Origin: an uncultured Lachnospiraceae bacterium
GTDB taxonomy: Bacteria > Bacillota > Clostridia > Lachnospirales > Lachnospiraceae
Reading direction: 5' to 3'
NCBI GenBank assembly: GCA_948665105.1
Contig: CAPNGW010000047.1
Location: 1 to 11,567, forward strand
DNA length: 11,567 nucleotides
The notes under the pieces are model-generated. The model was not told where the DNA came from, ran no database searches, and saw only the letters and a list, made by a program, of their open reading frames with translations. This document shows positions 1 through 6,900 of the stretch, one piece after another. The position numbers were made by a program, and so were the translations under genes. Position 1 is the stretch's first letter. Each line of letters starts with the position of its first letter.

Positions 1-798
1 CCAATGCAGGACCAGGCCCAGCAGGCCGGGACGGCAGAAGGCGGCAAGAAGATGAGTATGCTGAGATTAATGATGCATTACAGCAAGGAGAATGCTGCAA
101 TTTATAAAGAGCAAAAGGCTGAAAAAAAGGCCAAGACAGTCAAGACGGCCAAGACAACCAAGGCGGCAAAGACAGCCAAGAAGGGCCAGACAGTTCCTGC
201 GGATATAGCCATGCCCTCTGCCGATGTGAGTTTTGCAATCCCCGGTCAGTCCCCTTCGTTTGTCCAGCCGACAGTACAGTCCACCCCGTCTGGTCAATCC
301 ACAGTACAGCCCAATGCAATAACTGTACAAAACACATTGCAGCCAGCAGTTCCGCCTGCACCGAAACCAACTGCACAGCCTCCATCCTACACCCAGGAGG
401 CGCTCCAGGGCCAGACCATGAGCTTTGGAGAAACCACGGTGCTGAGTCAGGGAAGCATCGGTGAAACTACGGTATTGATCGCCATTCAGGAGCAGACTGT
501 GCAGCAGCCCTATCTGATTCGCAGCCGGAACAATGAGAAGATTATGCTGGACAAGCCGGTGTATCGTATCGGCAAAGAGAAAAGCTATGTGGATTACTTT
601 GTCAGCGACAACACGGCTGTCAGCCGCAGCCACGCCAATATCATCAACCGTGACGGCGTCTTTTATGTGATGGATACCAATTCCACCAACCATACCTATG
701 TAAACGGCGTCATGATACAGAGTAATCTGGAGACAAAGCTGGAACAAGGAACGAAAATCAGGCTGGCCAACGAAGAATTTGTATTCTATCTCCAATAG
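1..798 (+). CDS. FHA-domain phosphothreonine-binding protein, 5' end outside the window
   Basis: The C-terminal FHA domain (about residues 171-264, counting from the Met at base 4) should read phosphothreonine peptides in the cytoplasm. Visible signatures are RIGK (188-191), SRSH (207-210) and NSTNHTYVNG (226-235). Upstream lie a Met-rich segment (17-36), a Lys/Thr/Ala tract (44-60), a disordered Pro/Gln/Thr linker (about 70-140) and two ETTVL motifs (143-147 and 154-158). The Met at base 4 is probably internal. The codon before it is open, there is no room for a ribosome binding site, and I recall clostridial relatives carrying a long N-terminal domain (DUF6382-like) that would lie upstream. 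FHA identity is firm; the upstream domain is inference. A PP2C phosphatase gene starts 30 nt after the stop, so this looks like the reader of a phosphorylation module. Arg of the usual G-R pair is Lys here. Confidence 0.9.
   Translation, partial: PMQDQAQQAGTAEGGKKMSMLRLMMHYSKENAAIYKEQKAEKKAKTVKTAKTTKAAKTAKKGQTVPADIAMPSADVSFAIPGQSPSFVQPTVQSTPSGQSTVQPNAITVQNTLQPAVPPAPKPTAQPPSYTQEALQGQTMSFGETTVLSQGSIGETTVLIAIQEQTVQQPYLIRSRNNEKIMLDKPVYRIGKEKSYVDYFVSDNTAVSRSHANIINRDGVFYVMDTNSTNHTYVNGVMIQSNLETKLEQGTKIRLANEEFVFYLQ
133..177 (+). repeat. 9-bp coding tandem repeat encoding Lys-Thr/Ala-X
   Basis: Five imperfect copies of a 9-base unit of type AAG-ACN-GCC follow one another at 133, 142, 151, 160 and 169. 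A diverged sixth unit starts at 178. They encode K-T-V, K-T-A, K-T-T, K-A-A and K-T-A, a basic flexible linker in the FHA protein. The reading frame is kept at any copy number, so length variation between strains would be tolerated. Confidence 0.7.
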
Positions 799-828
799 AA
801 ATAAAGGGAAGATAAAAGGAGCAAGGCT

Positions 829-1596
829 ATGAACTATATTATTTCTGCAAGTACCGATGTGGGAATCAAAAAAGACACCAACCAGGACAGCTATTTTGTC
901 CAGACAGTCAATACTCTTCAGGGAAAAATGGTGCTTGCGGTTCTCTGTGATGGGATGGGAGGGCTGGCAAAGGGAGAGGTGGCCAGCGCATCTTTGGTAA
1001 ATGCATTTCAAAAATGGGCCAGGGAACAGCTACCCGGGTTGTGCGCTCAGCCCTTTACGGACGCGGATATCCGCAGAGCATGGACGGAAATTGCCGCAGA
1101 ATATAACACAAAAATCAAAAATTACGGAAAAGGCTATGCTGTCAGCATGGGAACCACTGTGACAGCGCTGCTTTTGACATCAGAGCGGTATTATATTATG
1201 AACGTGGGTGATACCCGGGCATATGAGATAGGACAGCAGGTAAAGCTTCTGACCAAAGACCAAACCGTGGTGGCCCGGGAGGTGGAGTTAGGAGTTCTCA
1301 CAGAGGAGCAGGCCAAAAGCGACTCCCGCAGGAGCGTGTTGCTCCAATGTATCGGCGCCTCCGAGGAGGTGTACCCGGAGTTCTTTTTTGGAGAAACCTT
1401 GAAGGACGGCGTCTATATGCTGTGCAGCGATGGATTTCGCCATGAAATCAGCGAAGAAGAAATTTTTTACGCTTTTCACCCCGGAAACATGATGAATGCA
1501 GAGATGATGCGGGCCAATGAAGGGAAGCTGATTGAGCTAAATAAGCAAAGACAGGAGCGGGATAATATTACAGTTGTCACCATCCGCACCTTTTAA
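829..1596 (+). CDS. PP2C-family (PPM) Ser/Thr protein phosphatase
   Basis: A soluble Mn/Mg-dependent phosphatase that removes phosphate from Ser/Thr residues, presumably reversing the kinase encoded next. At 255 residues it is the usual length for stand-alone bacterial PP2C enzymes. The family motifs appear in order: NQD (18-20), CDGMGG (40-45), GTT (108-110) with NVGDTRAY (125-132), LTKDQ (141-145), CSDG (199-202) and the terminal RDN (244-246). The metal-binding acidic residues D20, D41, D201 and D245 are all present, so the enzyme should be active. The start is supported by AAGGAG at 816-821, 7 nt upstream of the ATG. It lies 30 nt after the FHA gene and 44 nt before the kinase gene, and is probably co-transcribed with both. 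Confidence 0.96.
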   Translation: MNYIISASTDVGIKKDTNQDSYFVQTVNTLQGKMVLAVLCDGMGGLAKGEVASASLVNAFQKWAREQLPGLCAQPFTDADIRRAWTEIAAEYNTKIKNYGKGYAVSMGTTVTALLLTSERYYIMNVGDTRAYEIGQQVKLLTKDQTVVAREVELGVLTEEQAKSDSRRSVLLQCIGASEEVYPEFFFGETLKDGVYMLCSDGFRHEISEEEIFYAFHPGNMMNAEMMRANEGKLIELNKQRQERDNITVVTIRTF

Positions 1597-1640
1597 TTTC
1601 AGCAGCAGGACAGGCAGAATAAGAAACCGGAGGACAAAAG

Positions 1641-3329
1641 ATGCTTGGAATAGGCTCCGTTGTAGATGGAAAATATAAAATTTTAAGTGAAATCGGCCAT
1701 GGCGGCATGAGCGTTGTATACATGGCCATCAATGAAAAAGCAAATAAGACATGGGCAATCAAGGAAGTGCGAAAAGACGGCGTCATGGATTTTGAAGCGG
1801 TGAAGCAGGGACTGATTGTGGAGACGGAGCTTTTGAAAAAATTAAAGCATCCCAATCTCCCCAGCATCGTGGACGTTATCGAGGATGAGCATACCTTTCT
1901 GATTGTGATGGATTACATAGAGGGAAATCCCTTAAGCAAGTCACTGGAGGAATTTGGCGCCCAGCCCCAGGAATATGTGATTGAGTGGGCCAGGCAGCTT
2001 TGCGATGTTCTGGGGTACCTTCATTCCCGCACCCCCTCCATTATCTATCGGGATATGAAGCCTTCCAATATTATGCTGAAGCCGGACGGAAATCTGACGT
2101 TGATTGATTTTGGAACCGCCCGGGAATTCAAGGAAAAAAATCTGGCGGACACTACCTGTCTGGGAACAGTGGGCTATGCGGCGCCGGAGCAGTTTGGTGG
2201 AATGGGCCAGACGGATGCCAGAACCGATATTTACTGTCTGGGAGCTACTCTGTACCATCTGGTGACGGGCTATAATCCCAGCGAGCCTCCCTATGAGATA
2301 AAACCCATTCGGGAAATCAATCCCAACCTATCCAGTGGATTGGAGCGGATTTTATTAAAATGTGTTCAGCGCAATCCTGAGGACCGATACCAGTCCTGCG
2401 CAGAGCTTATGTATGCCCTGGAGCATTACGAGGAAATTGATGATAAGTACCGGAAGAAGCAGAAACGGAAGCTGGGGGGATTTATCACCATGGCGGTACT
2501 GACGGCAGCCTTTGGTATCAGCGGCATCGCACTGAATCAGGCGGCCAAGGCGAAGGCCACCGACAACTATGACAGTGTGTTGGAGGAGGCCGCCAAGACG
2601 GCAGATTATAGCCAGAAGGTAGAGCTTTATGCAGACTGCATCGCCATTCCCGGAAAAGCCGGTGAGAAGGAGGCCTATCTGGGCCTGATACAGGCTATTA
2701 AGGAAAATGACTCTATCTTTTCGGTAGAGGAACAGGACATGCTGGTCCGGCAAATCAAAAATCATCGGAGCCAGCTTCTTGAGAATCCGGAGCATTATGT
2801 GGAAATCTGCTTTGAGACAGGCAAGCTTTTCTGGTATTACTACGATTATGGCGATGGCAGTGATAATCAGGTGACAAAGATGAAAAGCGCCGTGGAGTGG
2901 TTTGACGATGTGATAAACTACGCGCCTGAGGATTATGCAGACAGGGGCATGGCCACAGTGTACCGGGATATCGGAATTTTTTACCGGGATATTTCCATTA
3001 ATACGGTGGAGGCCAGTGACAAAGGAGTATACCTTCCCTTCTTTGAAAGGCTAAACGAACTGGTGGACCTTGTGGCTGCAAATGAAAATGAGAGTGAGAT
3101 TGTAAAGCTGGAGCTTTATGAGCTGACCCGCAGCTCTCTCCAACAATATGCCACCAAGCTTAAAGCAGACGGGCTGACCCGGGAGGATTTGCTTGCACTG
3201 TATGGGAAGGTGGAGACCAATATCAAAGCGGTAGATACTACCACAGATAAAACCAATGAAAAAAAGGCTGCAACCATTGCTCTTCTGGAGGACACCAGAC
3301 AGGCCATTGAGACGGCTTTCGGTTCATAG
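1641..3329 (+). CDS. Transmembrane Ser/Thr protein kinase with helical, non-PASTA ectodomain
   Basis: A Hanks-type kinase that should phosphorylate cytoplasmic targets in response to something sensed outside. The kinase domain (about 13-262) is intact: glycine loop GHGGMS (19-24), ATP-binding K41, helix-C E61, catalytic loop YRDMKPSN (136-143, catalytic D138), DFG (156-158), threonines in the activation loop (T171, T172, T176) and APE (181-183). A basic juxtamembrane stretch (269-277) precedes one membrane helix (about 279-298), which predicts N-in/C-out topology. The external part (about 299-562) is acidic, Tyr-rich and helical, possibly TPR-like (for example 383-450). It has no PASTA repeats, so it is not a standard PrkC/PknB orthologue. 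GGAGGA at 1629-1634 supports the start. The next gene begins 14 nt after the stop. Kinase identity is certain; the ectodomain fold and ligand are unknown. Confidence 0.96.
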   Translation: MLGIGSVVDGKYKILSEIGHGGMSVVYMAINEKANKTWAIKEVRKDGVMDFEAVKQGLIVETELLKKLKHPNLPSIVDVIEDEHTFLIVMDYIEGNPLSKSLEEFGAQPQEYVIEWARQLCDVLGYLHSRTPSIIYRDMKPSNIMLKPDGNLTLIDFGTAREFKEKNLADTTCLGTVGYAAPEQFGGMGQTDARTDIYCLGATLYHLVTGYNPSEPPYEIKPIREINPNLSSGLERILLKCVQRNPEDRYQSCAELMYALEHYEEIDDKYRKKQKRKLGGFITMAVLTAAFGISGIALNQAAKAKATDNYDSVLEEAAKTADYSQKVELYADCIAIPGKAGEKEAYLGLIQAIKENDSIFSVEEQDMLVRQIKNHRSQLLENPEHYVEICFETGKLFWYYYDYGDGSDNQVTKMKSAVEWFDDVINYAPEDYADRGMATVYRDIGIFYRDISINTVEASDKGVYLPFFERLNELVDLVAANENESEIVKLELYELTRSSLQQYATKLKADGLTREDLLALYGKVETNIKAVDTTTDKTNEKKAATIALLEDTRQAIETAFGS

Positions 3330-3343
3330 AAGGGGGGCAGCGT

Positions 3344-3886
3344 ATGACAGTTGAATTATTACAAACCTTGTCTCTGGTGGGATTTTTGTTGTGTGGATTA
3401 TTTTTCCTGGCCACCGTGGTACTGTTCTTCTGGTTGAAGATTCCCAAGGTTGTGGGGGATATCACAGGAGCGACGGCACGCAAATCCATTGAATCCATTC
3501 GGAGGCAGAATGAAGAATCCGGAGAGAAGAAATATAAGCCAAGCTTTGTGAATGTATCAAGAGGGCGGCTCACCGACAAAATATCCCCCACCGGGACCCT
3601 GCAGCGGAGAACCGGACGGCTGGGAGGCGGTATGATAACGGAAAAGATTTCGACTATGAAGCTGGCGGCTGAGAGTGAGGAGACCACCTTACTAGGAAGC
3701 GGCAGCAATGAAACAACGGTTCTGCATCAGCCAATGAACGAGACCACCCTGTTAAACACTGGTATGGATAAGGCGGTAGCCGAAAATGAGACAACGGTGC
3801 TGCAGTTGGGTACAGCAGAAACAGGTTCTGATTTCTCAGTGGATATTGAGCTTTGCTATCTTGGCAGTGCAGAAATCATAGAGTAG
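3344..3886 (+). CDS. Single-pass membrane protein with four ETT[V/L]L motifs in its cytoplasmic tail
   Basis: I know no functional name for this 180-residue protein. One N-terminal membrane helix (about 8-32) is followed by K32, K35 and a charged region rich in Lys/Arg, which predicts an outside N-terminus and a cytoplasmic tail. The membrane-proximal segment, IPKVVGDITGATARK (33-47), resembles one I recall in Lachnospiraceae proteins beside FHA genes. A pair of similar segments, LTDKIS (76-81) and ITEKIS (98-103), follows. Then come four E-T-T-[V/L]-L motifs at 113-117, 123-127, 133-137 and 149-153, and an acidic hydrophobic end. Two identical ETTVL motifs occur in the FHA protein of the same operon. 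I infer that this is a membrane adaptor whose threonines are phosphorylated by the kinase and bound by the FHA domain. A G-rich ribosome binding site (AGGGGGG, about 3330-3336) precedes the start. Confidence 0.88.
   Translation: MTVELLQTLSLVGFLLCGLFFLATVVLFFWLKIPKVVGDITGATARKSIESIRRQNEESGEKKYKPSFVNVSRGRLTDKISPTGTLQRRTGRLGGGMITEKISTMKLAAESEETTLLGSGSNETTVLHQPMNETTLLNTGMDKAVAENETTVLQLGTAETGSDFSVDIELCYLGSAEIIE
3680..3802 (+). repeat. Four E-T-T-[V/L]-L peptide motifs
   Basis: The copies are ETTLL (3680-3694), ETTVL (3710-3724), ETTLL (3740-3754) and ETTVL (3788-3802). The spacing is 10, 10 and 16 residues. Three of the four follow Asn and one follows Glu, and the residues between them vary. The threonine codons differ between copies (acc, aca, acg), so the peptide rather than the DNA is what is kept. 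Confidence 0.85.
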
Positions 3887-3914
3887 CATTTAAAAACGAA
3901 GGAGAATAGAGAAA

Positions 3915-6900
3915 ATGATGGATTCCAAAGAAAAAATCAGGACAAGAGTGTTGGCGGTACTGCTGGCTCTCCTTATGGTGGTAGGCAGTCATCCACTGGG
4001 AAGCTACAGCGCCCGGGCGGCAACAGATACACACACGGGTATGTATACTTTTACAGTAAATACCGGTGAGACTGGAAGTGAAACGCCTGTGAAGGATGCC
4101 AAGGTGACGGTAAATATCCTTGACGGAAATGGGACAGATATCCTGGAAACAATGGAAAAGACCACAGGTGAGGATGGAGTGGCGGAATTTCAGGAGATTA
4201 CGGATAAGCTTCCGGATGCTACTGCTTCACCAGTGAGATTTACTTATACTGTGGAGACCGCAGGATTTAGGAAAGCTATCTCAGAAAACCCGATAGAGGT
4301 GCCCCATGAGAATAAAACAGACAATGTGAATGTTATTTTGACAGCAAAAGAGATAGACAATACCTTTCAATTTGAAACACCGGGTCCTGCCACCATTCCC
4401 TATAGTAAAGATGCTACCTTTACCAACTTGGCAACCAGCGCCCAGGCTCCGGCGCCTGACGATGAGGATATCAAGCCTGTCTATAGTATTACAGCAGGTG
4501 AGGACTGTGCGGAATTTTCCAGTAATGCAGAGGGAGAGCTTAGAATCTTAAAGGCGGGAACTGTTACGGTCAGGGCAGAGCTTGCGGAGCGCGCCGGGTA
4601 TCTGGCGGTCCAGGCAGAGTATACCCTTGAAATTACGGTGGCAGATCAGGCAGATTTTTACCTTACATATGATGGAAAGAAGCTGGAGCCTGGTACGGTC
4701 CTGCCATATTCCCAAGCTGGAGAATATCAATTTTCTACGGCTGGAGGAACTGGAGATGGAGCTGTCTCCTATACCCTGAAGGATGATGCCGGTTCTGCTG
4801 CAAAGATAGATGGAAACGGAATGGTTACGGTGAAGCGACCATGTAGCTTTATCTTAAGTGCCACAAAGGCCGGGGAGGCAGACAAATATAATTCTGCAAA
4901 TACAGAATGCCTTGTATCCGTGAAAAAGGACGGGACACAGGGATATTCTATTACGGTCTTAGACCCCACCGGAAAGGGTATTGAAGGAGCAGAGGTAATG
5001 GCATCCGTTGAGGGAAGCGAAATTAGGTCGCAAACAGATGCAGACGGGATTGTGACATTTGATTTTTCCGCCCACCTGGACGGAAAAGACGAGATAACTG
5101 TTACTTTTCAAATTTCCTCTCACGGGTATGAGGATATAAAGCAGGAAAATGTATTGATTACGGCTGCCCACCGAAATGGAAATTTGGACATCAAAATGGC
5201 GGCTATTGATGAAATCGCAGTAAGCGGTAAAGTGGTTGATATGAATGGGAATCCTGTCAAAAATGCAGACATTCTCATAAGTGGTTATAAAGAACTTCAA
5301 GCGGAGACAGATGAAAATGGAGCATATGGTCCTCTGAACTTATATAAGGGGAAGGAATATACCTTCCAGGTGAAGCCGAAGGATACCTATCTTCCCCAAA
5401 CCAAGGAAGGGGTAAGCTTCCAGACAGATACAACGAATTACGATTTCACGATGGATAAAAAGCCGGAAGATGCCTCTTTTAGATTTCAGTACGATTCCTA
5501 TACAGAGGACGCTCCCCGGAAGATGACTTTTGGGGAGGAGCCATTCTCAAATCCGGCAGTCAGCGCTTATGATTTAGAGGGGAAAACGGTTAAATATAAG
5601 GTGGAAGTGTTGGAAGGGGGAAACCCGGCAGGAGAAAATGTTGTAGAAATTGATAAAAACGGAGAGGTAACAGCTTTAAATGCCGGAAAAGTCAAGATAA
5701 CCGCAAGCCTGGAGGAGCGAACTCAATACCTGAAGGCAAGTGCGGAGTACTATCTGACCGTTTCTGTAGCGGAAAATGGGAAATTTGAATTTCCAAGGAC
5801 AGAAGACGAGATGACATATGGTGACGACGGCACAAGCATTCCGCTGATGGAGCTTAAGGAGGGAGACGGAACAGGGAAGATTACATATAGCCTTGCCATG
5901 GCGGATGACAGCGACCCGGCAGCCAACTCTGAGGAAATAGCGAAGCTTGATGTAAAGAACTTAAGGATAAACGTGTACAAAGCCGGAAAAGTCAAAATCA
6001 TAGCAGAGAAAGCAGGCGACACTCAATATGATGCGGCAAGTTCTTCTTATACACTGACCATTCACAAGGGGACTCAGCAGCTTGCCTTTGGTACGTTAAA
6101 GCCCACGGTTACTTATACAGCAGGAGGAACGTACCAGAATACATTGACAGGCGCTATGGGAACAGGCCCTTTGACCTATGAAATCACAGCCAGCGAGAAC
6201 GGTGGACAGCCCTGTGCCAAGCTTCTGGATGCAAATACCGGGAAGATAGAGCTGTTAGGCCATGGAACCGTAAAGGTTACAGCCACGAAAGCGGAGGATG
6301 ACTGTTACAGGGGTGGTTCTCTTCAATATACCTTAGCCATTGAGCGAGCTTCTCAGAGTGCTTTAAAATTTGCCCAGAGCACACCTGACAAAGTAACCTT
6401 CAACCGGAACAACAATGCATACAACCTTACAACCACCGGTGGAACCGGAACAGGGGCCATTACCTATGAGGTAATAAGCGGGACAGAGGCAGCCACCGTT
6501 GACAGGGAAACGGGAGAGCTCAGTATCAAAAAGCCCGGAACCTTTACTGTCCGTGCCACAAAGGCCCAGGACAACCAGTACAACGCCACATGGACAGAGC
6601 ATACAATTACCGTGGACAAGGACACCCAGGCCATTGCCTTTGAAACACCCATGCCAGGAAATCTGATATATGGAAATGCCTTTTCCAATCCTGTAAAAGA
6701 AGTACCTGATACATCAGACTTAAACGGCAAGGGATATGGAACCGGAGCCATTACTTATTCCATCATATCAGGGGAAGAGCTGGCGTCTGTGGATTCCACG
6801 GGGAAACTGACCTTTGCGGATGCCACGGTGGGAATTGTGGTGGTAAAGGCAGAAAAGGCCGGTGACGAGTATTACTACCCCACGGATAAGACATACACCC

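Noticed and set aside
67..1011. 314-codon open frame on the minus strand
   Set aside because: It lies opposite the FHA and PP2C genes, both of which have clear motifs. Its translation is Cys/Leu/Arg-rich with no domain, and it merely mirrors the repetitive linker.
4582..4779. 65-codon plus-strand open frame inside the giant gene
   Set aside because: Out-of-frame shadow without a ribosome binding site or protein-like composition.
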